Origin: Podarcis raffonei
Taxonomy: Eukaryota; Chordata; Lepidosauria; Squamata; Lacertidae
Assembly: GCF_027172205.1 (NCBI RefSeq)
Contig: NC_070603.1
Coordinates: 11,034,001 to 11,098,000 of the forward strand
Direction of reading: 5' to 3'
Length of the DNA stretch: 64,000 nt
Position 1 is the stretch's first letter. Each line of letters opens with the position of its first letter. The notes below the pieces were generated by a model that made no database searches, was not told the origin of the DNA, and worked only from the letters and a program-made list of their open reading frames with translations. Shown here piece after piece: positions 22,837 through 35,799 of this stretch. The position numbers and the translations under genes were made by a program.

Positions 22837-24806
22837 ATGGCAGAAAGTGCAGAGTCCTCTGTGTCTGAGGGGGGCCACACCTTCTTGGAGGACGAGTTGC
22901 TGGGCATTACAATCCTGAAGCTATCTGGCACAGACGACGCCCCGCTATATCACGTCCATCAGAAGAACGGCGTGCCGATCTGCGACAACTTTCTGCTGGG
23001 ATGCTGCTATTTGCAGGAGAAGTGCCCTTACCATCACACCCCGTTCCCCTACCACTGGCAGTGGCGCCGCCAGAAAGACAAAGTGTGGCTTAGTTTCAGT
23101 TTCTCAGCTCAGCATCATCTGGAGAAGCTCTACTGTAATCAGGAAGTCCCCACGGCGCAACTGAGGGACAGGTAAGGACCATAACATCTTTCTCCTTTCA
23201 GCTTTCGGTCAGAAAGATCCCCAGAGCCAGGTTCAACTCCACAACATACTTGCGATCTGGGTTCTGCCCAGAACTTGTGAAGCAATTGATAAAAGGGAAT
23301 GCCTGTCCTTCAGTGCTCACTAAGAAATCAGCCTTGCTTCCTTCACATCTGTCATTATGGGGCAGGGGTTATGGTAAGGGCAGGTTGAAATCCTGGCATC
23401 CATACAGTGGTACCGTGGGTTAAGTACTTAATTCGTTCTGGAGGTCTGTTCTTAACCTGAAACTGTTCTTAACCTGAAGCACCACTTTAGCTAATGGGGC
23501 CTCCTGCTGCCGCTGCGCCACCAGAGCACGATTTCTGTTCTCATCCTGAAGCAAAGTTCTTAACCTGAAGCACTATTTCTGGGTTAGCGGAGCGTATGTA
23601 ACCTGAAGCGTATGTAACCTGAGGTACCACTGTACTTGTAAAATTTAGGTGTCTTGGGGGTTTTCAAAGTGTGTTCCAGGGAAACAGCACTTCAAACACT
23701 TTTCAGTGGTTTCTTGAAAAAGGAAAGTTGCCTGTCACTACCATTTGTGTGCCTTTTGGACACAATTTAGACTTGTATGGATGTTTAGCCGCCCAGAATC
23801 CCTGAAGGATCGCTTACCTCCATATCAGCCTGTCATTACATCAGAGTCTGTTTTTCGGGTGCACCTAGATATGGTAGGTAGAGAGGGAGCCACTACACTT
23901 TTGAAGCACATCTCCCCTCTCAAAGAACTCTGGGTGCTGTAGTTTTTTAAAGGCTGTTGGGAATTGTAACTCTCTGACTGGTAAACTACAGTGCCCAGAA
24001 TTCTTTGCAGAAAAGATTGAGCTTCAGAGCTATAATGTGTACGCTTCCCTAGTGGCACTAATAGTGACATCCTGTCTCTAGGGAGGTTCACCTGATGCGG
24101 AATTTCTAGATTTTTTTCTATAAGCCAAAGACCATTTACAGTATTTCTCCAGGCCCTTTACAGAACATTTAGCTCTCAATTGTGTGTTTTGATTCTGCCT
24201 TTAGCTGCCGTTTTTTATTTGTATTTTGTTGTAATAACCTTGTTTAATCTCATCTGGTGTGTTAGTAGTGCCAGTGTGAATCAGTCATAAAGGTTCAAGA
24301 GGCAGCACATGGCATTAAGTGTGTGACAGCTTCCAAACAGATTGGCATGAGAAATGCATCTCCTATGGAAATATAGACAACTGGACCAGATAGGAGGAGC
24401 TTTTTCCTTTTTGGTAGGGTCAGAGCCAGATAACTATGTATAGCCCCCAAAGCTGTTGACTTTATAATATGCATCAAAAAGGCAGGGGCATCTGCAGTGT
24501 ATGGGTCTTTTAATGGACAGATCCCAGAAGAAATAGGAAAGATAGACAACTTTGCTCTCATTGAGTGTGTGGTACAGAATAGCTTTCAGCAAGGAGGTGA
24601 AGCTACATCAAGGCAAGGTACATGTTGCACATGTACTATAGTGAAGACTTGTTGGCATCCGTCAGCGCGACTGAAGACACTGCATAGGGCACAGTACTGT
24701 GACATTATATCACACCACAGAATTCACTCTTGCTAAGAATCACCAACGGGAATGCATATTTAGGTGAGTATTTTCTAAGTTAGAAGTGGAGCTCTGATTG
24801 AGCTTG

Positions 24807-24847
<41 letters not shown>

Positions 24848-27800
24848 TTATTATTTATACCCCGCCCATCTGGCTGCGTTTCCCCAGCCACTCTGGGCGG
24901 CTTCCAATAAAACACTAAAATACAATAACCTATTAAACATTAAAAGCTTCCCTAAACAAGGCTGCCTTCAGATGTCTTCTAAAAGTTTGGTAGTAATTTT
25001 CTCTTTGACATCTGGTGGGAGGGCGTTCCACAGGGCTGGCACCACTACCGAGAAGGCCCTCTGCCTGGTTCCCTGTAACTTGGCTTCTCGCAGCGAGGGA
25101 ACCGCCAGAAGGCCCTCGGCACTGGACCTCAGTGTCTGGGCAGAACGATGGAGGTGGAGACGCTCCTTCAGGTATACTGAACCGAGGCCGTTTAGGGCTT
25201 TAAAGGTCAGCACCAACACTTTGAATTGTGCTCGGAAACATACTGGGAGCCAGTGTAGGTCTTTCAAGACCGGTGTTATGTGGTCTCGGCAGCCGCTCCC
25301 AGTCACCAGTCCAGCTGCCACATTCTAGATTAGTTGTACTTTCCAGGTCACCTTCAAAGGTAGCCCCACATAGAGCGCATTGCAGTTGTCCAAGCGAGAG
25401 ATAACTAGAGCATGCACCACTCTGGCGAGACAGTCTGTGAGCAGGTAGGGTCTCAGCTTGCATATCAGATGGAGCTGATAAACAGCTGCCCAGGACACAG
25501 AATTGACCTGCGCCTCTATGGACAGCTGTGAGTCCAGAATGACTCCCAGGCTGCACACCTGGTCCTTCAGGGGCACAGCTACCCCATTCAGGACCAGGGA
25601 GTCCTCCACACCTGTCCATCTGATGTCCCCCAAAAACAGTACTTCTGTCTTGTCAGGATTCAACCTCAATCTGTTAGCCGCCATCCAACCGCCTCCAGAC
25701 ACCCACACAGGACCTTCACTGCCTTCACTGGTTCCGATTTGAAAGAGAGGTAGAGCTGTGTATCATCCGCATGCTGATGAACACCCAGCCCAACCCCCCT
25801 GATGATCTCTCCCAGTAGCTGCATGTAGATGTTGAAAAGCATGGGGGAGAGGACAGAACACTGAGGCACCCCACAAGTGAGGGCCCAGGGGTCTGAACAC
25901 TCATCCTCACCCCACTTTCTGAACACGCCCAGGAGGAAGGAGCGGAATCACTGTATAACAGTGCTCCCAGCCCCTCTAGGCGCTCTAGAAGGATGTTATG
26001 GTTGATGATGTCAAAAGCCGCTGAGAGATCCAGCAGAACTAGGAAACAGCTCTCACCTTTGTCCCTAGCCCACCGGAGATCATTGACCAGTGCTACCAAG
26101 GCAGTTTCACTCCCATGATGAGGCCTGAATCCCGACTGGAAGGGATCCAAATGGGTTAATAACTTTTTAGCAACTCTTCTACTAGCTTTTACAGCAGTTT
26201 GATATGAAGGTGTTGTGTTTTTTAAACTAGATGAAGATACCGTATTTTTCACCCTATAGGACGCACCTTTTCCCCTCCAAAAATGAAGGGGAAATCTGTG
26301 TGCGTCCTATGGGGCGAATGAGGCTTTCGCTGAAGCTTGGAGAGCGAGAGGGGTCGGTGTGCAGGGCTCCCTAGGCTGCGGATAGCAGCCTGCTGCCCGG
26401 AGCGCGGGGCGCGCTGAAGCAGAGCGCCCCGTGCTTCGGGCAGACATCGGGCAGCCCCACAAGCTCGGGGGACAGCGGGGAGGTGCAGTGCCGCCATCCC
26501 ACTGTTCCTCGACCTGGTTTGGAGGCTGGCGCTGGGGAGAAGTGCGCTTCTCCCCAGCGCCAGCCCCACAAGCTCGGGGGACAGCGGGGAGGCGGAAGGC
26601 CGCCATCCCGCTGTTCCCCGACCTGGTTTGGATTCCCTTACCTGGTTTGGGGGGGGGGGAAATAAAGGGGAAAATATTTCCTTTATTTCCCCCCAAAAAA
26701 ACTAGATGCGTCCTATGGGCCGGTGCGTCCTATGGGACGAAAAATACGGTACTTATTTTTAAAAATACCATTACCCATGCGGTGAAAAGCTTCACCAGCT
26801 GTTTTCAGTAAATCAAGTTAAAGGCGAAAGAACAAAGCCAGGCATTCCCCTTCCGTCAGTTGGCAACCGTAGATCCTCGCCCTCTGGTGATGGTTACCTT
26901 CCTTCCCTTGCAGGAGGGACAACGTGTATTTCTTAAACTTTAACACCATGGCTCTCTCACCGATAATGCTGTATGACCAAGTAAGGCGACTGTCCAACAG
27001 CAGCAACCCTGATTGCAGTCCCTACCTCTTTACAGAGTGGAAGGTTTACTACAATGAAAGTTGCCATTGGCTGGAATACGATGAGGTAAGAGGATCCAGA
27101 GATACAAAAAAAATTGATTATGGAGCCATCTCATTGTTTGGTTTCCTTCTATCACCCTCTAAAATTAACTGGGAGGGTAACAGGCACACTTAAGTCCTGT
27201 TGAAATCAGTCAGATTTGGGGTACTTCAATTACTGTGCAATTTCATGACAAACCTAGAAAAATCATTTTCAAAACGATGGCTTCAAATGGGGCTATGCAA
27301 GCTCCACTGTATTGTGCCTAGCTGGGAGGATAGCCAACAAGTTGGGCAGGTGTGTTTCATAAAGGGCTTTCCTAAGATTTTCCTTATACAGTAATTGTGT
27401 GCATTACGTTAATGTGATGTGAGGAAAACCCCAAGAGTTGACCTCAGGGTCTAGCATAGTCGTGCTAATAAGAACCTTTGAATGTGGCCTGGTGTGCCTG
27501 AATAGTGTTTCTCAAATGGTGGGACAGGGCAGGAGGACTGAGGACCGCTTTCAGGTGGGCCTCAGTGCCACAACCCGCCTTATCCCCTAGCTGTGTCATA
27601 ACATTTTGGTTGGGCTAACGTCAGCACCAGCAAGTGAATAAAAGTGGCAGAGCAGTTCTGGAGAGTTCCCTCTCCTGAGGGGAAAAGAGCCAGAGGAGGT
27701 ATCGAAAGAAATTGCAAAGTGAGATAAAAGGTTAGTATTTATTCTTATTACATTAATTGGAAAGAGAAAGGAATAAGAGAGGAAAGCTGTCTAGGAGGAA

Positions 27801-30800
27801 GAAGTGACTGAAAGGAGCAGGAAGGAGGGATGGAAGAAACCTTATCTGTGGATAAGGTACAATTTGTTTGTGAGAGGAGAATGGGAGAAGACATTACAGG
27901 AGATGGGCGAAAATACATTGAGAGGCATGTAGGGATGAGAAGGGGGGAAATATAAAAGAAAAAAAGTCTTCTCCAATTAGAGCTTCTCTGGATCAGCAAA
28001 TTCCACCTGTAAAAGGGATGCTGATTCACATTTGCCTCCAGAGCAAATGTCTGAATTTGGCTTGAGGAAAGCCAAGCGAGGGAACTCCTTGCTGCATGGA
28101 AAATGCTGTGGCAAAAGAACTTCGCAATTTCCAAAAAAATTGTTGCTGTTCTCATCCGTCTGTCTCAAGAGACAATGGAGGGTGAAGTCAAACTGCTAGG
28201 TTAGCAGCACAGAAGAGACATCCACAAAGCTCAAGACTGGATAGTGTGTGTGCAAGTCCTGGGCTGCCCTGATGACAAGCCCCCTCTCTTGGCCTCGCTG
28301 ATACGGTCCAAAGTAAAGCAGAGTAAGACGTCTGGCACCAGCTTGACTGTGGGAGTTGCCGGAAAGAAGGTCTTAGGAACTGCGCTTTGGATTTGTGTAG
28401 GGCTTCCGTAGAAAGTGAAGTTAGTAATTGCCAGCTGATTATGCAAAACTCTGCCTCTACCTGTCGCCATTCTGTGACGGGCTTTTCTCTGTGCCACGAT
28501 TTTGTATCTGGTGGGCCTCGGTTATTTTCAGCCACCTCAGGTGGGCCCCGAGCGTAGAAAGTTTGAAAAAACACCTGTTCTAGAGGATGGGAGGAATTCT
28601 GGTGTTTTCTCTCCATAGCCTATCGCACAGGAACTTGTCGCTGCTTTCGAGCGGGGCATGTGGAACCATGCCTTCCGTGTGCAAGATCAAATCTACAATG
28701 TAGACCTCAAACAGTTTATCCAGCGCAACGTAAAGATGGGCTTCACCCGTGACATCACGTTCCGACCTGTCTGGCGCTCAGCTGTCGTTACTGTGCGCTG
28801 CTTGCGGTGAGTTTGGACCCAGATCTTCCTCCTCAGAGTTTCTGGACCTGAGAGCACGTGTCTAATCCTTCTGCAGAACACTGTATATTTTTGTGTAAGG
28901 ATGTTGCCGATGTGCAAGTTAACTAGTGAAGAACTTAGAGTTCTGATTGTAACTTAAAAAAAAAACAAAAAACTTAGCCCCTGAAGAAATTTAAGAAAAT
29001 GGTATAGTAGTAGGAACTTAGTACAGGCAGGGAATTTTTTTCAGCCCAAACTCACCAGAACTCAGTTCCATTACCTCTCAGGTGGGCGCCATTGCCATTA
29101 TAAGAGAACAAGGGAGGCAGTCGTGGTGAGTTCCGACACTGAGTTACATGTACCTTTTTAAAGGGGACGCGGGTGGCGCTGTGGTCTAAACCACTGAGCC
29201 TCTTGGGCTTGCCGATGAGAAGGTCGGCGGTTCGAATTCCTGTGACGGGGTGAGCTCCCGTTCCTCTGTCCCAGCTCCTGCCAACCTAGTGGTTTGAAAA
29301 CATGCCAGTGCAAGTAGATAAATAGGTACCTCTCCGGCGGGAAGGTAAATGGTGTTTCCATGCTCTCTGGCTTCCGTCATGGTGTTTCGTTGTGCCAGAA
29401 GAGGTTTAGTCATCCTGACCCCATGACCTGGAAAGTTATCTGTAGACAAACGCCGATTCCCTCGAGATGAGTGCCGCAACCCCATAGTTGCCTTTGACCA
29501 AGGGTCCTTTACATTTTACTTTTTAAAAACAGGAGTGGAGAACCTTGGGCCCAGGAGCTGAATGCAGCCTTCTAAACTTCTCTGACTAGGCTTTGAAACC
29601 CTTCCTAAGCTGTGCTCCTCAGCAGCCCTCCTCTGTGTTTTGCTTGGCTGGAATGTGTCCTTGAAGTGTGATCATGCTTTTTGCTTGCCTGGTTGGAGAG
29701 GGGTATCTGTGTTTGTGTGTGTGTGTAAACCTGACTTCTGCATAGCTGGAATGTAGCTCCCAGTACAATAGTAAGAGCCACAACTGTTGCTCTGCTCAAT
29801 TTTGCCTCTGACCCCGTCCACCACTGTGCGGCCCCCAGAAGGTCTTTTAAGAGGGAATATGGGCCTTCGGCTTGAAAAAGGTTCCTCACCAATGTTTTAA
29901 AGTATGTATTGTGGGGAGCAGGGTTATTTTGATTTCAGTGTGTGTTTGGACTGCACAGTCCCACTAGTATGTAAGACCCACACTCATGAATTGCCATGGT
30001 CTGGGCAAACGGAAGATTGGTGTGGGATGCATGTCTAGATTTTGGAGTGCAGCCATGCATTGGATAAGTCACACGACATTAAAAGTAGATAATACATACA
30101 TCTGACCTATAATATGCTAAGGAGCTTTGTGATGCTGGTGAAGCCACCAGCTGTGATTGGTTGAGTGGCCCTAATGTTGCAGGAGGAGTGGGGCAGCCAG
30201 AGGGTAGGGAGGGGCTGAGGGAGATAGAAGGCTTGGTGGAGCTAGATAAGTGGTTGGAAGAGGGAGTTGGCATAGGAAAACGCTAAGCGAGTGGCAAACT
30301 GGGAGAGATAATGGGCAGAGGTGAGAGAGGTGCACACGGCCAAGATTTCTTGGCCCCTGAGGAAGTTCCCCAGTTCATTGCTTCAAAACCAATCAAATGT
30401 TTGGGGTGACTTAATCAGTGCAGAGGTTCCCAGTTAGCTAAATACTATGGACCCAGTTGTTTTTCCAAAAACCAAGCCATGGACTCCCTCCTTATGAAAA
30501 TTCTGGTATCTCCATGGTAGTTTTTGTTATGTGAATGCTGCCACAGGCCCTCTGTGTGGGTGACAAGGACCCCCGATTGGGAACCACTGAGTTAGTGCAA
30601 TTCATGACGTTGAATGAGAGAGTGTCTGTGTGAGTGAGATCAGCTGGTCAATAATAAGTTTGCACAGTCGCCTCTCTCTCCCCCTCCCTTTCTCTCTCCC
30701 ACCCCTCTATTAAAATATAGGGGTCTGCCTGCAAACAAGGCAGAACCAGAGGCAGTTGATCCTGTTCCTTTGTCCTTTTTCCCTTCCAGGTCGCTTGCTC

Positions 30801-31919
30801 CACCCCTGACCACTTTGGCTCTCGCAGGAGAAGATCCTCTGGATTTGTTCTGTGGGCCTTATCCTGCGGCCTGCGTCCCACCACCTCAAGGGGGCTCTTC
30901 TTTCACAATGGCAGAAGTGACTCTGTCAGAAGTAGCCCATCAGATGGTGAGGAAGCTGTTCCATGCCAAGTTGCCCGAGGATCAGGCGTTGGTGCTGGCT
31001 ATCTACCGCATACGCAATGACCAACTCTGGGATATGTACATGAGGTGAGGAGCGTAGTATACACACGACATACAGTAATGCTTTCCTAGTGCTAGCCAGC
31101 GGGTTTGGTTTGCCTCATATAGCAGGAGTTGCTAATATGGTACAATGGTCCCCTTGAAGTCTTCCCTTGGAACCCACAAAGCCTCTGAGCCCCCTCCCTC
31201 AGGGGACTGACTTGTAAATCTGGGGAATGTCCCCTGGAAACAGGGACGTCTGGTAACCTTACTTTTTTTTAATAATTTGCCCTGCATAGTTCAATCATTT
31301 ATTTTGCCAGTCTTCTTCTTTATCTTCTTTGGCCGAGGCTTCTTCCTTCCATGGGGACTGACTGGTCTTGGCCTGGCATCCATTCCGCTGTGATAAATTT
31401 TTATGACACCGCTGTGTAGAGACCATTTTTATTAATAATGAATTAAAATAAAATGATCCACTTTTCTTTTTCTCTCTCTTTCAAATCAGGCAGAAGAGGC
31501 TCATGTTCCAGGTACGCTCAGAAAAGGAGCATCCCTCAGTGGAGAGACATCTCTTTCACGGCACAGCTGCATCTCGGATCAAGTCTATTTGCATAAGCAA
31601 CTTTAACCCCGACCTGGCAGGATCAGTCCATGGCGCAGTTTTCGGCCGGGGTGTTTACTTTGCTAGAGATGCCTCTTACTCAAACACTTACGCCTTAGCA
31701 GCCAATAACAATGTGCGTCACATGTTCCTGGCCAAAGTGCTGACTGGTCGCTGGTGGAGAGGCCACTCATGTTTAAGGCAAACTCCCCCCCATTTTGACT
31801 CCTGCACAGATTGTGTCCGTGACCCGCACATTTTTGTTATCTTCAGAAGCTGCCAGTGCTACCCCTACTTCCTGATTCGCTACAAGGAAGTGAAGACACC
31901 TGTAGCTGTGGATATGTGA
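22837..31919 (+). CDS. TIPARP/PARP7-like mono-ADP-ribosyltransferase, 5 exons, 459 aa
   Basis: Exons 22837-23171, 26914-27085, 28619-28806, 30790-31044 and 31490-31919 have GT/AG borders and compatible phases and give 1380 nt including TGA. Domains: one CCCH zinc finger, C-x7-C-x5-C-x3-H (C49, C57, C63, H67), followed by YHWQW; a WWE domain at about 150-230 (W154, W164, then YNVDLKQFIQRN); and a PARP catalytic domain at about 275-450. The triad is H340 (LFHGT), Y373 (GRGVYFAR) and I431 (HIFVIF). H-Y-I, rather than H-Y-E, marks mono-ADP-ribosyltransferases. MFLAKVLTGR and CYPYFLIRYKEV are close to TIPARP, and the single-CCCH/WWE/PARP order is that of TIPARP. It is about 200 residues shorter than human TIPARP (657 aa), lacking the long N-terminal region. 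The start is the first ATG of exon 1 (cccagATGg); a 5' non-coding exon is possible because ctgcag lies 16 bases upstream. The frame is intact. It is probably a TIPARP paralogue. TIPARP, PARP12 and ZC3HAV1 relatives act in stress or antiviral responses; this gene's substrate is unknown. Confidence 0.92.
23405..23632 (+). mobile_element. Tigger-like MITE in intron 1 of the TIPARP-like gene
   Basis: Copy of the CAGTGGTACC family with TA flanks, about 230 bases after the end of coding exon 1. Confidence 0.88.
24808..26215 (-). mobile_element. L2 LINE, long 3' part, in intron 1 of the TIPARP-like gene
   Basis: The minus strand encodes reverse-transcriptase segments typical of L2: DPFQSGFRPHHGSETALV, LLDLSAAFDIINH, GVPQ(C)SVLSPMLFNIY and HADDTQLYLS (catalytic box, usually YADD), followed by the conserved C-terminus [19 protein letters not shown]. 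The frames are interrupted, so it is dead. It ends in an (AAT)n tract at 24809-24847 that is the element's own tail. It is antisense to the host gene. Confidence 0.92.
26240..26749 (+). mobile_element. TA-flanked MITE with CCGTATTTTTC termini (intron 1 of TIPARP-like gene)
   Basis: A 510-bp element with inverted termini CCGTATTTTTC and gaaaaatacgg, TA duplications, and subterminal 'ctataggacgcacc' / 'ggtgcgtcctatggg' repeats. The GC-rich interior contains an imperfect tandem repeat around agctcgggggacagcgggg (about 26460 and 26571). It is a non-autonomous DNA transposon of mariner type. Confidence 0.8.
27500..28585 (-). mobile_element. Probable hAT-type element in intron 2 of the TIPARP-like gene
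   Basis: Left end gtttctcaaatggtggg and right end aaagtttgaaaaaacacctg are imperfectly inverted, with subterminal aggtgggcctc / caggtgggcccc. About 1.08 kb; internal frames are short and not recognised as transposase. Confidence 0.45.
29164..29518 (+). mobile_element. Sauria-type tRNA SINE in intron 3 of the TIPARP-like gene
   Basis: Longer-subfamily copy starting gggacgcgggtggcgctgtgg. The body is diverged and the tail ends ggtcctttacatttt. It is sense to the host gene. Confidence 0.87.
29533..29897 (+). mobile_element. hAT-like element (GGGGAACCTT termini) in intron 3
   Basis: Inverted termini aggagtggagaaccttggg and aaaaaggttcctcaccaatg enclose a body containing tggctggaatgtgtccttgaag. 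The same body occurs at 49.1, 50.2 and 56.5 kb. Confidence 0.65.
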
Positions 31920-32010
31920 GAAGAGCCTCTCCTCCTCTACATCTCTTCTGCTGCGACTTTGGGTCAGAAGTACATGACTCAGTAAGGCTAGTTTTTCCTT
32001 TACGGTGGTA

Positions 32011-32258
32011 AGGTAAAGGTAAAGGGACCCCTGACCATTAGGTCCAGTCGTGGCCAACTGTGGGGTTGTGGCGCTCATCTCGCTTTATTGGTCGAGGGAG
32101 CCGGCGTACAGCTTCCGGGTCATGTGGCCAGCATGACTAAGCCACTTCTGGCGAACCAAAGCAGCGCATGGAAACGCCGTTGACCTTCCTGCCAGAGCGG
32201 TACCTATTTATCTACTTGCACTTTGACGTGCTTTCGAAATGCTAGGTTGGCAGGAATT
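32011..32258 (-). mobile_element. Truncated Sauria-type SINE just after the TIPARP-like stop codon
   Basis: The tail (ggtaaaggtaaaggg) and body are present on the minus strand, but the tRNA-like head is lost where the MITE at 32261 begins. It starts about 90 bases after the stop codon, so it probably forms part of the 3' untranslated region. Confidence 0.85.
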
Positions 32259-32260
32259 TA

Positions 32261-32535
32261 CAGTGGTACCTCGGGTTAAGTACTTAATTCGTTCCGGAGG
32301 TCCATTCTTAACCTGAAACTGTTCTTAACCTGAAGCACCACTTTAGCTAATGGGGCCTCCTGCTGCTGCCGTGCCACCGGAGCATGATTTCTGTTCTCAT
32401 CCTGAAGCAAAGTTAACCTGTACTTAACAAACTTAACCTGAAGCAAACTTAACCTGAAGCACTATTTCTGGGTTAGCAGAGTCTGTAACCTGAAGTGTAT
32501 GTAACCTGAAGCGTATGTAACCCAAGGTACGACTG
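32261..32535 (+). mobile_element. Tigger-like MITE, lengthened copy
   Basis: Both termini are present but the copy is 275 bp because the 'acttaacctgaagc' motif is repeated additional times near 32415-32460. It abuts the truncated SINE at 32011. Confidence 0.85.
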
Positions 32536-33109
32536 TACTGTATTTACAATGTGCAGTTGAAGCCCTCGTTGGGTGGGTGAGGGAGTATTTTAAACCCTTG
32601 ACTTCTGGTGTATCTTTAATCAAACATGCCTCCCCGAGGTGGTAACACATGATTTGAATGACCATAACGTGTGCCTTAGCTCTTGGAGAGGAAACCAAAA
32701 AACTGGGTTGGGGAAGAAGTGACCTCACAGGTATTGCTAGACCTCAAGTCCCATCAGCCTCAGGCAGCATGGTCAATGGTCAGGGTTGATGGGAGCTGGA
32801 GTCCCAACAACATCAGGAGGGTCACAGTAAGACCTTGCTTGAGTTTGTACAGCCAACTCCATACCAGGTTTTCTTCTTCTTCTTTCCTTCACCATTAGGA
32901 AAATTGTGTTTCAAGGACTGGTCATATCTAAACAGTTGATGACTCTGCTAGGCATTGCCTATTCAGACCCCATGAGCCTTAATGTGAAATTGTTGTTATT
33001 ATCAGTGCTTTTTCCCCTGGGGGTACTCAAGAGTACGCAGTACCGACACCCGTGGTACTTACTGTAACAACTTCATGGTGAGTGCCAGCACATTTTTTTC
33101 TTAAAGCAC

Positions 33110-33143
<34 letters not shown>
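33110..33143 (+). repeat. (ATT)n microsatellite
   Basis: About 11 ATT units; possibly the remnant tail of an L2-type element, but no L2 body is attached. Confidence 0.8.
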
Positions 33144-33144
<1 letters not shown>

Positions 33145-33599
33145 TGTCCCAGCAATCTGATGCACTTTACACTTCTTTAAACTGAATTGCATTTGCCATT
33201 TTATGGCCCATACACTCCGTTTGGACTTGAGGCGAGCCCAAGATGCCATTGTGTAAAATGTGGAATTTGAACACTAATATATTTGTATCTTCTCTTGTGC
33301 CTTTTTTCTGATGCCATTCAAGTTTTTTGTCCCAAAGATAACTTGAGATGAGCCAAAGATGCCAATGTTTTAAATGTGTAATTTGTCCAATGTTTATATA
33401 TTTTTGTCTTTAAAATACAGACACAAATCATGTATTGATCAGTATTATCTTTTTATCGCACTACCACCAGCCCACTTCCCTAAATCTCCCTGCTGCTATT
33501 GATGCCCTCTCAGGCTCCTCCACACGACCTGTTTATTCAGCATCCATCCTGATTTGCATGAACAGGAGGTTAGATTATATCTCCTCTTTGTTAAGCAGC

Positions 33600-34440
33600 T
33601 GGTCTGATTTATTTATTTTTTTGCAGAGAGATTATACGTAAGATATAAAGAGAGATTATAAACCGCAAGATATAAAGCAATTAAACCATCCAAAAATACC
33701 CACACACCATAGATATCAGGAGCACCAATTACAGACCACCAACTCTATCCAGTTAAAGCAAACTGAAGTGGCAAAGTCTTTAAGACCTGTTGGAGCAGGA
33801 CCAGCAAGGGAGCTAGATGCATGTCTTGTTGGAGACAGTTCCACAGTGATGGGGCTACCACTGAAAAGGCCCTGTTTCTTAGACTAGCCTGTCTGGTGGA
33901 GCTTATCGATGCGCCTGCAAGCAAGGCTTCTGTGGCCAATGTCGGAGCCTGGGCACTTTTGTATAGCTTTAAACTAGGTGTGGGGAACCTTTGACTCTCA
34001 GAGGCAGATTTAGGGGAGCACAACCGGTTGCCCACACTGGGCGCTGAGCCAAGAGGGTGCCACAACAATGACGAACTATAGAGGGGGGGTGAGAATCAAA
34101 TTTTGGCAGGGCGCAGGGTACCACTGAAATTTTAAAGCTCTGCCACTGCTCCAGATACTGCTGAGCTGCAACTCCAAGCAAGCGTGGCTATTGGCCAGGG
34201 ATGATGGGAATTCTAGTTCAGCAACATTTGGAGTGCCAAAGGTTCTCCGCACCTGATGTAGGTTGTTCTTTAGCTAACCTGCTAATGTTTAGGCTTTAAA
34301 GATGATCACCAACTCTTTAAATAGGGCACAGAATCACCCTGGTAACTGGTGTAGCCAGCAAGGACTAGGTAGTATTTTAGCCTTGTAAATATCTAGTAGG
34401 TCTTGGGAGACAGTCTGAGCTCTGTGCACCCTCTCACCCC
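33600..34440 (-). mobile_element. Old L2/CR1-type fragment split by a foldback repeat
   Basis: The reverse complement resembles L2/CR1 3' ends (ggcaaagtctttaagacctg, ttccacagtgatggggctacc). It continues from about 34257 (ggctttaaagatgatcacc) after a foldback element at about 33977-34256. Confidence 0.65.
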
Positions 34441-35127
34441 GGCTCATTTTGCTTTGGGTTTGCTGATAAGGTTGCCAGGTCACACCATTCCAGGGAAACT
34501 CCCAGGGAGGAGGAGGAAAAACATATAACAGCCTAGTGTGCTCTTGCTCTTTCAACAACGGCATTCTCTGCAGTAATCAACCCAAGTCACTTTTTAAATG
34601 ACAAGCAAAGTTGGGTAATTTTAGACGAGGGAGACAACAGTCTTACAGAGGGGCCATTCTTTGGCTGGCAAGATGTAGTGCTTCACTTACATCAAAACGT
34701 GGTGTTTTGCTTGGAGGGGCTCCCTCCTGGTCGTCCTGCTGAGATGGGGCACTTGAGAGCACCACATGGTGTGAATAAGCGCCAGCCTCTGCCATTATCT
34801 GCAGAACCCACTGCTGTTAAGAGCACAGGGGCAGAGACCAATAACAAAGCTGGCAGTGCTAGGCGAAAAGTCTTCAAGGATTGTGTAGGTGTCTGGGGTC
34901 TTAGGGCAAGGGTGAGGAACTGAATGCAGGGGGAGGGATTCAAGTATTTTCTCAAGGACTGCTCTCTTGGATTCTGAGCCAAAGGGAGCAGCAAAAGCCA
35001 ATGAATTCTAGCACTTAGAAAAAACCGAGGAGCAGGATTGTCAGCTCCAGATCCTAAGTGGGTTTGTACAACTTTACAAGTTCAACAGAAGGGATTTTTT
35101 CTTGTTGTTGTTTTAGTATGGCCTCTG

Positions 35128-35704
35128 AAGATGGTTTGGAAATTCAGCTAGTGCAGAATTCAGCGGCCAGGTTGCTCACTGGAGCAAGACAGTTTTAGCA
35201 TATTACACCGATCCTGGTCTGATTGCACTGGCTAACAGTTAGTTTCCGGGCCCAATTCAAAGTGCTGGTTTTGACCTATAAAGCCTTAAACGGCACAGGA
35301 CCGCAATACCTCAAGGACCGCCTCTTTCCAAATGAACCTACTCAGACCCTGAGATTACCTTCTGAGGCGCTCCTTCGTGTGGTCCGGAGGGTGGCAACAT
35401 GAGAACAGGGCCTTCTCTGCAGTGGCTCCCCATCTTTGGACTGCTCTCCCCAGGGAAGTTCACCTGTTGCCTTCATTATGCACCTTTAGGCGTCAGGCAA
35501 AAATGTTCCTTTTTAACCAGGCCTTTGGTTGACCTGATTTACATCCTATGCCCTTTTAAAATGTTTCTTTTTTGGGGGGGGGACTATTGGTTTGTTATTT
35601 TTATTTTAATCATGTATTTTGTGGTTTTATATATTGATTTTATTCTGTGAACCGCCCTGAGACCCCCGGATATAGGGCGGTATAGAAACTCAATAAATAA
35701 ATAA
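35128..35704 (+). mobile_element. Older L2-like LINE 3' end
   Basis: A more diverged family member (cagctagtgcagaattcagcggcc ... gaaccgccctgagaccccc) ending in an (AAAT)n tail. Confidence 0.82.
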
Positions 35705-35799
35705 ATGGCTTCTGCTCTGGTGCTTAATGCAATGGTGGCAGAAGCTACCCCATCTGGTGTAATGTCCCCCTTTCCGTGTGGTTCAGAAAGCGGCAAACG

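Noticed and set aside
24809-24847. CRISPR-like or satellite array
   Set aside because: It is a simple (AAT)n tract forming the tail of an L2 LINE; no repeat-spacer pattern exists in the window.
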